The position numbers and the translations under genes were made by a program. DNA of 64,000 nt from Leeuwenhoekiella sp044542075 (GTDB taxonomy: Bacteria > Bacteroidota > Bacteroidia > Flavobacteriales > Flavobacteriaceae), in the NCBI RefSeq assembly GCF_044542075.1, contig NZ_JBITTU010000001.1, positions 743,466-807,465 on the forward strand, written 5' to 3'. Under the pieces are notes generated by a model. That model made no database searches, was not told where the DNA came from, and saw nothing but the letters and a program-made list of their open reading frames with translations. This document shows positions 42,156 through 51,513 of the stretch, piece after piece. How positions within the stretch are numbered: the first letter of the stretch is position 1; the number at the start of each line of letters is the position of its first letter.

Positions 42156-44842
42156 ATTATTCTGTATTTTACAGGCAAATTTACCATTATATTTTGAGCT
42201 TAGCGCCTGATTTTACTCTAACTGAACATCTCAAATTCATATTTCCGTGGAGGTCGTATCAAGCTAAATTTCTTAAGGAATTTAATAAGCATATAGAAGA
42301 CGAGCATTTGCATGTAATTGCGCCGCCAGGATCTGGCAAAACGGTTTTAGGTCTCGAAATGATAAGACGCGTAAATAAAAAAACACTGGTTTTTACACCT
42401 ACGCTTACCATTAGAAATCAATGGAATGATCGTCTTAGGGATTGTTTTCTAAAAAACAGTAAGGATGTAAATTGTGGTTATGATTTAAAGAAGCCTGCAG
42501 ACATTACGTTTTCTACATATCAATCGCTACACGCATTTTTTAAGAATGAGATGGATTCTTCTTCAGAAAAATTACTTGATTTTTTTAGAAATGCAGGGAT
42601 TAAAAATATTGTTTTAGATGAGGCACATCATCTAAAAAATGAGTGGTGGCTGCCGCTTTTTGAACTAAAAAGATTAGAAAACTGTATTTATATCGCCCTT
42701 ACAGCTACACCGCCTTATGACAGTTCACCCAGAGAATTACGTAACTATTTTGAACTCTGCGGTGCTGTAGATGCAGAAATCACAGTTCCTGAACTCGTAA
42801 AAGAACAGAATTTATGTCCTCACCAGGATTATATTCATTTTTCAAAACCCAGTAAAGAGCGTATAAAAGATATTCTTGATTTTAGAGAACAGATTTACCA
42901 TTTTGTAACGGCACTTACTGGTAATATTAAATTTATTGAGTTAGTTAAAACCCATCCGTTTTATAAGGAAACAGAAGCTGTGCTGACGCAGATTTATGAG
43001 GCGCCTAAGCTCTATTCAGCACTGCTTATCTTTCTAAATGCTTCTAAAGAATTAATCACCAGAGAAAAACTCGAAATTTTGGGTTTAACCGAAGAGGAAC
43101 AGAAGCACATCCCAAGCTTTTCTTATGAGTGGGTAGAGGTACTTTTACAGCATTATCTGGTTGATTTTAAAGATGCGTATGGTGAAGATGCGGCGGTTCT
43201 TTATCCCATTGAAAAAGAACTCAGACGTATAGGAGTACTCGATCAAAAGCGTTTAAATCTTATAGGAGATCAGCGATTTTATAAATCTTTATCACAAAGT
43301 GTAACAAAACTGAATAGCATTCTTGAGATAACAAATCTGGAGGCTAAGAATATGGGCGACTCGCTACGGCAAGTCATTCTTTCAGATTATATAAGAAAAG
43401 AATTTGTAGATATTCAGCAGAATCAATTACATACTATTAATAAACTGGGTGTAATTCCTATATTCCAGCATTTACGCTTTAATGGAATCAAAGAACAGTG
43501 TCTGGGAGTACTCACCGGCTCATTAATTATTTTACACAGTAGTACGATTGATGAATTAAGAAAAAACCTCCCTGCAGATGCAATTTCCTGGGAGCAAATC
43601 CCTGCATCATCTTTTTTAATTATTAAACCCAACGCATCGTCAAAAACCTTGCTAATAGGGGCGATAACACACTTATTTGAAACTGGTTTTATAAAAATAC
43701 TAATAGGTACAAAATCGCTATTAGGAGAAGGCTGGGATTGCCCGGCAATAAATACGCTGGTTTTGGCTTCGTTTGTAGGCTCTTTTGTAATGTCTAATCA
43801 AATGCGGGGCCGAGCCATACGGATTTCACCAGAACATCCTGATAAAGTTGCAAACATCTGGCATCTTGCCTGTGTTGACCCAACCGCAGATAGTGGTGGA
43901 GCAGATTACAATTTGCTACAAAGACGTTTTGATGCTTTTTGCGGCGTAAGCTTAACTGGAGTACCGGTTATAGAGAATGGCAGTGATCGCTTAAATATAA
44001 AAGTAGGTTCTAATAACAGTGAAGATCTCAATTTGCATTTTAGAAATTTAGCTTCAAATCGCAATCTTGTCAAATCTCGCTGGAGTGAAGCTATTGAAGA
44101 AGGAGCTGTTATGGTTAATGAGCTGAAATTAAATTTTGATGACAATCAACCTTTTAAAGTTAAACGGAAAATCGCTTATGATACTACGCTCAAGTATGCT
44201 TTGGCAGAAATAGGTCTAATACTTACTGTTGTGTTACCCGAGATTTTTATCAGTTACTTACGCGTTCTCATCTCTAAAGGAATCATTCATTTTATTGTTG
44301 TAGTGGCAGCTGCACTTGCGGTTACATTAATGCCGAAACTTTTTAAAGCATCAAAACTTTATTTATATTTTGGAAGAATAGATAAAGATATTGAGGCAAT
44401 CGCCAAAGCTGTGTTACGTACAATGATTAATTTAAAACATATACATACACCACCTAAAAATATCGTTTTAGAAATTGAGGAGCCTCATGCAGGTGTTATA
44501 AATTGCTATTTAAAAGGTGCTACCGCAAAAGAAGAAAAACTGTTTATATCCTATTTGCAGGAAGTGATATTGCCCATAGAAAACCCAAGATATATACTAG
44601 CTCAGGCAAACTGGCTACGAGAGCAACTGGGGTTCTCCAGCTATTTTACAGTTCCTGATGTTTTTGCACAGCGCAAGGAAGATGCACTGGTTTTCTATAA
44701 TTTTTGGACGCAGCATTTAGGAGAATGTTCTTTGTATTTTACCCGAAATTTAAGAGGCAGAAAATTGTTGCTAAAAGCACGCTTTCAAGCCCTTAAAAAA
44801 GATACGCATGTAAGTGCAAAACAGGCTACAATCTGGAAATAA
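42146..44842 (+). CDS. DEAD/DEAH-box helicase with two predicted transmembrane helices
   Basis: An 898-residue superfamily 2 helicase. Motif I is APPGSGKT (59-66), motif II DEAH (158-161), motif III LTATPP (185-190), motif V GEGWDCP (527-533) and motif VI QMRGRAIR (552-559). Between motif III and V about 330 residues are of unknown type. The C-terminal part has two hydrophobic helices at about 688-705 and 714-731, which would place a helicase at the membrane, and a globular domain of about 160 residues after that. The ATG at 42146 overlaps hemB head-on by 10 bases; TTG at 42194 is a possible alternative. It interrupts the haem cluster and is probably an acquired gene. Its function is unknown; the layout is reminiscent of stand-alone defence or transformation helicases. 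Confidence 0.75.
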   Translation: METYYSVFYRQIYHYILSLAPDFTLTEHLKFIFPWRSYQAKFLKEFNKHIEDEHLHVIAPPGSGKTVLGLEMIRRVNKKTLVFTPTLTIRNQWNDRLRDCFLKNSKDVNCGYDLKKPADITFSTYQSLHAFFKNEMDSSSEKLLDFFRNAGIKNIVLDEAHHLKNEWWLPLFELKRLENCIYIALTATPPYDSSPRELRNYFELCGAVDAEITVPELVKEQNLCPHQDYIHFSKPSKERIKDILDFREQIYHFVTALTGNIKFIELVKTHPFYKETEAVLTQIYEAPKLYSALLIFLNASKELITREKLEILGLTEEEQKHIPSFSYEWVEVLLQHYLVDFKDAYGEDAAVLYPIEKELRRIGVLDQKRLNLIGDQRFYKSLSQSVTKLNSILEITNLEAKNMGDSLRQVILSDYIRKEFVDIQQNQLHTINKLGVIPIFQHLRFNGIKEQCLGVLTGSLIILHSSTIDELRKNLPADAISWEQIPASSFLIIKPNASSKTLLIGAITHLFETGFIKILIGTKSLLGEGWDCPAINTLVLASFVGSFVMSNQMRGRAIRISPEHPDKVANIWHLACVDPTADSGGADYNLLQRRFDAFCGVSLTGVPVIENGSDRLNIKVGSNNSEDLNLHFRNLASNRNLVKSRWSEAIEEGAVMVNELKLNFDDNQPFKVKRKIAYDTTLKYALAEIGLILTVVLPEIFISYLRVLISKGIIHFIVVVAAALAVTLMPKLFKASKLYLYFGRIDKDIEAIAKAVLRTMINLKHIHTPPKNIVLEIEEPHAGVINCYLKGATAKEEKLFISYLQEVILPIENPRYILAQANWLREQLGFSSYFTVPDVFAQRKEDALVFYNFWTQHLGECSLYFTRNLRGRKLLLKARFQALKKDTHVSAKQATIWK
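42176..42183 (-). promoter_or_regulatory. Possible -7 box of hemB
   Basis: The minus strand reads TAAATTTG, a match to TAnnTTTG, 20 bases before the hemB ATG and inside the beginning of the divergent helicase frame. The -33 TTG is missing. Confidence 0.45.
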
Positions 44843-44853
44843 TGGTATTACAA

Positions 44854-45756
44854 TTACACCCAGTCTCTTGGGTTTTCTAAAACCTCTACCAGTTTTGCTT
44901 CTTCACTACCCGGCTCGGGATGATGGTCGTAGCGCCATTGCACATTAGGAGGAAGGCTCATTAATATACTTTCTATTCTCCCATTTGTTTTAAGGCCAAA
45001 AAGCGTTCCTTTATCGTGTACCAGATTAAATTCTACATAGCGACCGCGACGTACTTCCTGCCAGTCTCGCTCTTTTTCGCCGTATGGCAAGACATTTCTT
45101 TTTTCTAAAATAGGAGCGTAAGCTTCTAAAAAGCTATTACCTACTTCAGTCACAAAATTGTACCAGTCTTGCATGGAGCGTTCAGGGGTAGCTTTTAAAT
45201 AATCAAAAAACAAACCACCTATACCACGGGCTTCGCCACGGTGGCTGTTATAAAAATACTCATCACAGCGTGCTTTATAATGACTATGAAAGTCTGGATC
45301 GTGTGCATCACAGGCTGTTTTACAAGTCTGATGAAAATGAATCGCATCCTCTTCAAAAAGGTAATATGGTGTCAAATCTTGCCCGCCACCAAACCACGAG
45401 TCTACCAGCGTACCGTCTTTTTCATACATTTCAAAATAACGCCAGTTTGCGTGCACGGTGGGTGCATATGGGTTTCTAGGATGAATAACCAGGCTCAGTC
45501 CACAGGCAAAAAAATCACAATCGCTTACATTAAAATATTTTTGCATAGCAGGAGCCAGTGCACCATGTACTTCAGAGATATTGACGCCTCCTTTTTCTAT
45601 TACAGCGCCATTCTCAAGCACACGCGTACGGCCACCGCCACCTTCTTTGCGAACCCAGTTATCTTCTTTGAATTTTGCAGAACCATCTATTGCTTCCAGT
45701 TTTGAAGTAATAGTGTCTTGTAAATTCTTTATGTAGTTAACAAACTGTTCTCTCAT
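44854..45756 (-). CDS. hemF: Oxygen-dependent coproporphyrinogen-III oxidase
   Basis: The 300-residue enzyme decarboxylates and oxidises coproporphyrinogen III to protoporphyrinogen IX with O2. The signature HPRNPYAPTVHANWRYFE (about 112-129) is complete and GRYVEFN is at about 242-248. The presence of hemF rather than only hemN suits an aerobic marine bacterium. It is the last gene of the haem operon and converges with the helicase gene with an 11-base gap. Confidence 0.97.
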   Translation of the reverse strand: MREQFVNYIKNLQDTITSKLEAIDGSAKFKEDNWVRKEGGGGRTRVLENGAVIEKGGVNISEVHGALAPAMQKYFNVSDCDFFACGLSLVIHPRNPYAPTVHANWRYFEMYEKDGTLVDSWFGGGQDLTPYYLFEEDAIHFHQTCKTACDAHDPDFHSHYKARCDEYFYNSHRGEARGIGGLFFDYLKATPERSMQDWYNFVTEVGNSFLEAYAPILEKRNVLPYGEKERDWQEVRRGRYVEFNLVHDKGTLFGLKTNGRIESILMSLPPNVQWRYDHHPEPGSEEAKLVEVLENPRDWV

Positions 45757-45773
45757 TGGGTAACTGCTTATTC

Positions 45774-46304
45774 TTATTTTTTTAAAATATAAAGCTCCAT
45801 ATCCTGAGCTTCTTTATCTTCTGTTTTAAACTCTTCTTCTAAGGTGCTATCCCATACAAAGCCGTTGTGTGTTGCTACAGCTATACTTTTCTCATTGCTT
45901 TTGTGAGTGATAATTTTAAAAGTAGATATCTGATGGTTTACAAAAGCAAAATCAATTATTTGAGATACGGCTTGCAAAACCCACCCTCTACCTTGAAACC
46001 GCGGACTCAAACAATACGCAAATTCTGCTACTTTTTTCTCAAGATCAATCTCTTTTAAAATCACAAGACCTGCAATCTCAGGGTGTATTTTAGTATGTAT
46101 TGCAAAGGTAAAACCGAGTTTATTTTCGGCTTCTTTTTCTTTTGTGGAAATGTATTCTTTTGTTGCCGAAAGAGATTTGTTCTCACTTAAAGTTATCGGA
46201 AAATATTCTTTAAAGGCGTCATTATCTTCCTTTAAAAGAAGGTTTAGCGCTTTGGCATCTTCAGCATTTAATAATGCAATTTCAAATTGAGTTTCTTCGG
46301 TCAT
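45774..46304 (-). CDS. GNAT family N-acetyltransferase (RimJ/RimL-like)
   Basis: A 176-residue acetyltransferase with the acetyl-CoA loop region RFQGRGWVLQAV at about 104-115 and a small-molecule or protein N-terminal acceptor site of RimL type (ETQFEIALLNAEDAKALN at the start). It overlaps the EI24 gene by 1 base (TAATG) and precedes hemF by 17 bases. Its role in the haem operon is unknown and may be only cotranscription. Confidence 0.83.
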   Translation of the reverse strand: MTEETQFEIALLNAEDAKALNLLLKEDNDAFKEYFPITLSENKSLSATKEYISTKEKEAENKLGFTFAIHTKIHPEIAGLVILKEIDLEKKVAEFAYCLSPRFQGRGWVLQAVSQIIDFAFVNHQISTFKIITHKSNEKSIAVATHNGFVWDSTLEEEFKTEDKEAQDMELYILKK

Positions 46305-47038
46305 TATTTTTTATCTAAAAGGGTAAGTGTTGTTTTGCTTGCCGCCGTAACCGAGATGGGCAAAACCAGCAATATACCTATGATAGGAATTAAAAGAAAA
46401 AGCATAAATACAATTCCGTTGCCTATTGCATAGCCTCGATGTTCTTTTACAAATGAAACGCTTTCGCGGTAGCTAAAATGGCGCTCTAATGTATAATCCA
46501 TATTTCCAAAACCCGCGTAATAGGCTTGTGTTAAGAACAATAGAAAAGTAGCGATTATGCCAACGACGGGAATTAAACTTAACAGCAATAAGGGTAGCGT
46601 CATAAGTAACTCCCAACCCAGATTACGCATATTTATACGAATACCGCGTATAAGTTGGCTTGCATTTGAAGTATGTCGATGTTGATGAATTCCGGGCTGT
46701 AAATAGGCTTCTATTTTTTCAGAAACAGGGCTCATAAAAGGAGCCGAGAATGCCATTATTAAATGTTTGTAGAGCATAAGCCCCAAGGCTATGATTACTA
46801 AAGCTCCTATTAGGTTACTAATGGTCGCCATAGTTTCTGCTCCCCAACTCCAGACCCATAAACCAGATACAAAACCACCTATAGTATCAGAAAATCCCCA
46901 CGCCGTAATCCCTATTAATAGAGCGGTAACAAAGCTTATTACCATAGGGATTGCAAAGTATTTCCAGAGGTTTAATTTGTTAATTAAACTTAAAGAATCT
47001 TTGTAAGCCGCAAGTCCTTTAACTATAGATTTTATCAT
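46304..47038 (-). CDS. EI24/CysZ-like membrane protein
   Basis: A 244-residue inner-membrane protein with about five to six hydrophobic helices (first pair near 28-55 and 80-115). The stretch LIMAFSAPFMSPVSEKIE (about 92-109) is characteristic of the EI24 family; family member CysZ is a sulfate permease. The substrate is not known here. Its ATG overlaps the stop of the DUF6973 gene by 4 bases (47035-47038). It is a steady companion of hem genes in Flavobacteriia as I recall. Confidence 0.8.
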   Translation of the reverse strand: MIKSIVKGLAAYKDSLSLINKLNLWKYFAIPMVISFVTALLIGITAWGFSDTIGGFVSGLWVWSWGAETMATISNLIGALVIIALGLMLYKHLIMAFSAPFMSPVSEKIEAYLQPGIHQHRHTSNASQLIRGIRINMRNLGWELLMTLPLLLLSLIPVVGIIATFLLFLTQAYYAGFGNMDYTLERHFSYRESVSFVKEHRGYAIGNGIVFMLFLLIPIIGILLVLPISVTAASKTTLTLLDKK

Positions 47039-47526
47039 TCTTCAGAAATGTATACAAGCTGATTTTCCAAATTTACCACCTCTTCCGGCTCACAGATTTG
47101 CTGTGCTTCCTGTGCTTTCTTTTTTAATAAAAGTACAATTTCGTCTTCTTTTTTATTTATCAATTCTGCCAGCATCGAGATGCCTACATTGTTGTTGTGC
47201 AAATCCATAGCGCGTTCTAGCGGTTTATTTACTGCAATATTTTCGTGCGCTGTAGTAACTTTTAACGCCCAGTTTTTTGCAGTTACTTCATTACCTGTCT
47301 TATCATAAACAGCTTTTGCTAACAAAATTGTCCATAATGCATGTCTAAATGCATTTGCAGCATTGCTTTTATGATGTGTGTTGCTATAATATCTATTTGC
47401 CAGCTGTACTGCATGTTGCGTTGCCTGCAATGTCAGTTTAATATAAAAAGGCTTTGTAATAAATAACTTGACAAGCTTAAAAAGCTGATTGGCATCAAAT
47501 GATTTTAAGCGAGCCCAGAATTTCAT
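47035..47526 (-). CDS. DUF6973-like protein in the haem operon
   Basis: A 163-residue, mostly helical protein. The core reads NAFRHALWT (about 60-68), then HEN at about 94-96 and MDLHNNNVG at about 107-115. The conserved His, Glu, Asp and Asn suggest a metal or nucleotide site, and the pattern resembles what I know as DUF6973. It overlaps hemE by 4 bases (ATGA) and the EI24 gene by 4, so it is translated in step with them. The function is unknown. Confidence 0.7.
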   Translation of the reverse strand: MKFWARLKSFDANQLFKLVKLFITKPFYIKLTLQATQHAVQLANRYYSNTHHKSNAANAFRHALWTILLAKAVYDKTGNEVTAKNWALKVTTAHENIAVNKPLERAMDLHNNNVGISMLAELINKKEDEIVLLLKKKAQEAQQICEPEEVVNLENQLVYISEE

Positions 47527-48554
47527 CGTTCGGCTTTATACTCTTTTACAGCTTCAATAAACGCGCCTGCATTTTCTAACGGAATATTAGGTAAAATACC
47601 GTGGCCCAGATTTACAATATATTTGTCTTTGCCAAAAGCATCAATCATTTCGGTAACCATTCTTTTTATTTCGCTCGGGGGCGAAAACAGGCGTGTAGGG
47701 TCAAAATTCCCCTGTAAAGTAATGTTTCCTCCGGTCAAATAACGGGCGTTGCGTGCGCTACACGTCCAATCAATTCCTAATGCCGAAGCGCCACTTTTAG
47801 CCATTTCGCCCAGTGCAAACCAGCATCCTTTACCAAATGCGATTACCGGAATCTCGTCTTTCAACGCATCTATTATTTGTTGCATGTATTGCCAGCTAAA
47901 TTCTTGATAATCTACAGGAGACAACATACCTCCCCAACTGTCAAAAACCTGAACCGCGTTGACACCAGCTTTTACTTTTTCTTTTAAATAAAGAATAGTA
48001 GTATCTGTAATTTTCTGCAGCAACTCGTGTGCAGCAAGTGGTTGTGTAAAACAGAACTCCTTAGCAATGTCAAAATTCTTAGAACCCTGTCCCTGCACGC
48101 AGTAGCATAAAAGTGTCCATGGGCTGCCGGCAAAACCAATTAACGGAATCTCGTCATTTAGTTTTTCTTTAGTCATTTTAATGGCATCCATCACATAACC
48201 CAGGGTGTCGTTGATATCGGGCACAATCACTCGATCCAGATCTTTTTGAGACCGAATAGGATCTGGCAACCACGGCCCAACACCTGGTTTCATCTCTACG
48301 TGAATATTCATCGCCTGCGGAATTACTAAAATATCACTGAATAATATCGCAGCATCCATCCCATAACGGCGTATAGGTTGAACGGTAATTTCACTAGCCA
48401 ATTCAGGAGTTTGACAACGGGTAAAAAAATCATACTTGGCCTTTATTTCTTGAAATTCGGGTAAGTATCTTCCTGCCTGACGCATCATCCATACCGGTGG
48501 TCGTTCAACAGTCTCTCCTTTTAATGCCTTTAAAAATAAGTCGTTCTTAATCAT
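47523..48554 (-). CDS. hemE: Uroporphyrinogen decarboxylase
   Basis: The 343-residue enzyme decarboxylates all four acetate side chains of uroporphyrinogen III to coproporphyrinogen III. Signature RPPVWMMRQAGRYLPE lies at 18-33 with the catalytic Arg and Asp sites, followed by FSDILV near 71-76 and the conserved GHGILPNIP close to the end. The stop overlaps the next start by 4 bases. The hemD gene is 36 bases upstream with a GC-rich palindrome between the two. Confidence 0.97.
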   Translation of the reverse strand: MIKNDLFLKALKGETVERPPVWMMRQAGRYLPEFQEIKAKYDFFTRCQTPELASEITVQPIRRYGMDAAILFSDILVIPQAMNIHVEMKPGVGPWLPDPIRSQKDLDRVIVPDINDTLGYVMDAIKMTKEKLNDEIPLIGFAGSPWTLLCYCVQGQGSKNFDIAKEFCFTQPLAAHELLQKITDTTILYLKEKVKAGVNAVQVFDSWGGMLSPVDYQEFSWQYMQQIIDALKDEIPVIAFGKGCWFALGEMAKSGASALGIDWTCSARNARYLTGGNITLQGNFDPTRLFSPPSEIKRMVTEMIDAFGKDKYIVNLGHGILPNIPLENAGAFIEAVKEYKAER

Positions 48555-48568
48555 AAGTTCTAAGTCAT

Positions 48569-48584
48569 CCCGAGCATGCCCGGG
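48569..48584. repeat. GC-rich near-palindrome between hemD and hemE
   Basis: CCCGAGCATGCCCGGG reads CCCG-a-GCATGC-c-CGGG: a palindrome with one mismatched pair, in an otherwise A+T-rich 36-base gap. Such short GC-rich palindromes resemble REP-type repeats. No second copy was found in this window. Confidence 0.55.
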
Positions 48585-48590
48585 TGGTTA

Positions 48591-49301
48591 TTAGCTAAGT
48601 GCTTTTACTGCTCTGGCAATTACACTCTCAATGGTAGTTGCATTTGCAGTGGTATAGTTTGTTGTATGTTTTTTTGCTTCGGTTGCAGTGGTTTCCCCTA
48701 TGCAAACAGCAAGTGTATTTTCTAATGTATTTTGATTCATAAAACTTTGCACGCCACTCGGACTAAAAAAAAGTGTAGCGTCAAAATGCTGTCTAAATAT
48801 CTTTGTATTTAAACGAGTTTTGTAAACCTCAATTTCTTCAAAATCTACGTTATATTCTTTAAAAATTTGAGGTAACTCTGCTCTTCTGCTTTCCCCACAA
48901 AAGAAGATAAATCGCTCCTTTTTATAGGCATCCACAATAAAATCACCTAATTCCTTAGCATTATCTGCAGCGTTGATCACTTTGAAGCCATTTTCTAAAA
49001 GTAAAGCTTCGGTTTTGGGTCCTACGCAAAAGCACTTGTAATCTTGCACTTCTAACTTTTTTGCATTCAGGGAATGGAGGCTTTTGAAGCCTGAGGACTC
49101 TTTTAGTTCTTTACTCATTTTGTTCAAAAATGCGTTTACGGCATTTTTACTTGTAAAGATTAGATTTTCAAGAGTATCAGGAAGTTCAAAATCTACATAC
49201 TCAATCTGTATAGCATCATATTCAACCACAGAAAGACCAGCTCCCAGAATTAAATTCTTTTGAGAAGAGGTTATTTTTTTTGTGGAGAGTATAGATTTCA
49301 T
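48591..49301 (-). CDS. hemD: Uroporphyrinogen-III synthase
   Basis: A 236-residue protein of two similar domains, the usual form of HemD. The enzyme closes and inverts ring D of hydroxymethylbilane. The fold is recognised by weak patterns, LIFTSKNAVNAF at about 47-58 and the second-domain ATLFFSPSGVQSF at about 175-187. Sequence identity in this family is low, so the gene order hemC-hemD-hemE is also used. The stop lies 36 bases before hemE. Confidence 0.88.
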   Translation of the reverse strand: MKSILSTKKITSSQKNLILGAGLSVVEYDAIQIEYVDFELPDTLENLIFTSKNAVNAFLNKMSKELKESSGFKSLHSLNAKKLEVQDYKCFCVGPKTEALLLENGFKVINAADNAKELGDFIVDAYKKERFIFFCGESRRAELPQIFKEYNVDFEEIEVYKTRLNTKIFRQHFDATLFFSPSGVQSFMNQNTLENTLAVCIGETTATEAKKHTTNYTTANATTIESVIARAVKALS

Positions 49302-49315
49302 CAGAGTAGGGGGTA

Positions 49316-50233
49316 TTACAACTCTTTTTTAATGGACTCCATCAACTCGCGACCACCACTCTCAAGTATTTTAAGTGCGCAAAGAGTCCCAAAGTTTTGA
49401 CATTCAGAAACCGGAACGCTCTCTTCAATTTCCATTTTTTGAGTTCCGTCTAGACTAAAGAGAACTCCTTTAAAATGAATACGCTTCTCTTTAATTTCTG
49501 CATAAGCACCTATAGGTGCCGTACAGCCGCCTTCTAAAGTTCTTAGAAACTCACGTTCTACATGAGTTACTAGTTCAGAGTTTTTATGATTAAGGTGGGC
49601 GCAGGCTTCTTTGCAATACGAGTCGTTTTGCATTACCGCAATTACCATCGCGCCTTGTGCCGGTGCAGGTAACATCCAGTCGAGTACGATATGATTTTCG
49701 GGCTTTAAGTTTATACGCTCTAAACCTGCTTTTGCAAAAACAGCACCTGCCCAGTCGTTATCTGCTACTTTTTGAAGTCTGGTATTTACATTACCCCGTA
49801 AGTCAACTACCTGATGGTGTGGATATTTATTTAACCACTGTGCTTTACGCCGTAAACTACCTGTAGCAATAGTAACAGTTGATTCAAAATCTGCAGTACT
49901 TTTGCCATCTTTAAAAACAAAAATATCTTCACTGGCAGCACGTTCTAAGACAGCTCCCTGAATGATTCCTTTAGGCAATTGTGTAGGTACATCTTTCATC
50001 GAGTGAACGGCGATATCTACGGTACCATTAATCATTGCAACATCAAGAGTCTTTGTAAAAATACCAGTAATGCCTAGTTCATATAAGGGTTTGTCAAGAA
50101 TAAGATCGCCGGTAGATTTAACCGATATGAGTTCGGTTTTATAGCCTAGAGCCTCTAATTTATGCTGTACAGTATGTGCCTGCCAGAGCGCTAATTCGCT
50201 ATCGCGGGTACCTATGCGTATCGTTTTTGCCAA
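49316..50233 (-). CDS. hemC: Hydroxymethylbilane synthase (porphobilinogen deaminase)
   Basis: The 305-residue enzyme links four porphobilinogen units. The Cys that carries the dipyrromethane cofactor is Cys237 in EGGCTAPIGA, and the catalytic Asp is Asp81 (MKDVP). Domains 1 and 2 are in the normal order. It starts 3 bases after the hemA stop and ends 14 before hemD, so the cotranslated block hemA-C-D-E is evident. Confidence 0.98.
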   Translation of the reverse strand: MAKTIRIGTRDSELALWQAHTVQHKLEALGYKTELISVKSTGDLILDKPLYELGITGIFTKTLDVAMINGTVDIAVHSMKDVPTQLPKGIIQGAVLERAASEDIFVFKDGKSTADFESTVTIATGSLRRKAQWLNKYPHHQVVDLRGNVNTRLQKVADNDWAGAVFAKAGLERINLKPENHIVLDWMLPAPAQGAMVIAVMQNDSYCKEACAHLNHKNSELVTHVEREFLRTLEGGCTAPIGAYAEIKEKRIHFKGVLFSLDGTQKMEIEESVPVSECQNFGTLCALKILESGGRELMESIKKEL

Positions 50234-50236
50234 AAC

Positions 50237-51502
50237 TTAATTATTTTGAAGTTTGAACACTTTTTGAATTAACTCCAGACTTCCGGAATGAGAAATGTCT
50301 TCGGTTTTTAAGTGTTTAGCAAACTGAGTAGTAATTTTTTGAATAATGCGCTCGCTGATAATTTCAGCTTGCTCTTCATTAAAGTTTGCGATTTTACGAC
50401 GTTGATTGTCAATCTCGCCATCTTTCATATGGGCAAGTTTCATCTTAAGCGCTTTAATAGTAGGCGCAAACTGGCGTGTCGTAAGCCACTCGTAAAATTC
50501 GTCTTGTATTTCTTTATTTATAGCCATTGCCTGTGGCAACTGCTTTTTACGACGATTTAAAGTATCGTTAGTTATTTGTGAAAGTTGGTCTAAGTGAACT
50601 AAAGTGACACCTTCAACTTCTTCAACATTTTGATGCACATTTTTAGGAATGCTCAAATCAAGAATAAGTAAAGGTTTTTTAGTATATAAAAGCTCTTTAG
50701 AAATTGTAGGTTTTTGTGCTCCCGTTGCTACGATAAGAACATCAGCTGTAGCAATTTCAGATTGTATATCTGCATAATCTTTAACGATAAGATTAAATTT
50801 TCCTGCTATTTTTTCGGCTTTGTCTTTGGTGCGGTTTATAAGCGTAATGTTTTCATTGCGCGTATGCTTTACGAGATTTTCACAGGTATTACGCCCTATT
50901 TTACCCGTACCAAAAAGCAAAATATTCTTTTCTGAAATAAAAGGAACACGAGATAAAATATATTGTACCGAAGCAAAACTTACCGATGTTGCTCCACTAG
51001 AAATGTTGGTTTCGTTTTTTATACGCTTACTGGCTTGTATTACAGAGTTTACTAAACGCTCCATAAACGGATTAACCAGTTTTAACTTTTTTGCTCTGCG
51101 AAAACCATTTTTTAACTGACTGATGATTTCAAAATCGCCTAAAATCTGACTGTCTAAACCGGTTCCTACTTTAAAAAGATGGTCTACCGCCTCTTCATTT
51201 TTATAAGAATAAGAAACCTTTTCAAATTCCTGAATCGTTCCCTGCGTATGTTCACAAAGTAATTTTACAAGATCTAGCGGTTCTTGAGCAAAACCATATA
51301 GCTCAGTGCGGTTGCACGTAGAAATAATACTTAGACCTTCTATGCCTTCTTCACGGGCACGTTCTAAAATGCGTTCTTGTACTACCGTATCTACACTAAA
51401 ATGACCGCGCGTCTCAGCATCTGCTTTTAAATAGCTTAAGCCAATGGCGAAAAAATCACCGGGATAAGCCGGATAAAAATGTCGTTTGCCGTTTGTATTC
51501 AT
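50237..51502 (-). CDS. hemA: Glutamyl-tRNA reductase
   Basis: The 421-residue enzyme reduces glutamyl-tRNA to glutamate-1-semialdehyde, the first step of the C5 route to haem. The catalytic Cys63 lies in STCNRTELYG, the NADPH-binding domain has FGTGKIGRN near 195-203, and a dimerisation helix closes the C terminus. The ATG at 51502 gives a normal N terminus. hemL, the next enzyme, is not in the window. A possible promoter lies at 51514. Confidence 0.97.
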   Translation of the reverse strand: MNTNGKRHFYPAYPGDFFAIGLSYLKADAETRGHFSVDTVVQERILERAREEGIEGLSIISTCNRTELYGFAQEPLDLVKLLCEHTQGTIQEFEKVSYSYKNEEAVDHLFKVGTGLDSQILGDFEIISQLKNGFRRAKKLKLVNPFMERLVNSVIQASKRIKNETNISSGATSVSFASVQYILSRVPFISEKNILLFGTGKIGRNTCENLVKHTRNENITLINRTKDKAEKIAGKFNLIVKDYADIQSEIATADVLIVATGAQKPTISKELLYTKKPLLILDLSIPKNVHQNVEEVEGVTLVHLDQLSQITNDTLNRRKKQLPQAMAINKEIQDEFYEWLTTRQFAPTIKALKMKLAHMKDGEIDNQRRKIANFNEEQAEIISERIIQKITTQFAKHLKTEDISHSGSLELIQKVFKLQNN

Positions 51503-51513
51503 AATATCGCTGG

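Noticed and set aside
45241..45705. Plus-strand frame of 154 codons
   Set aside because: Fully antisense to hemF, a clear conserved gene.
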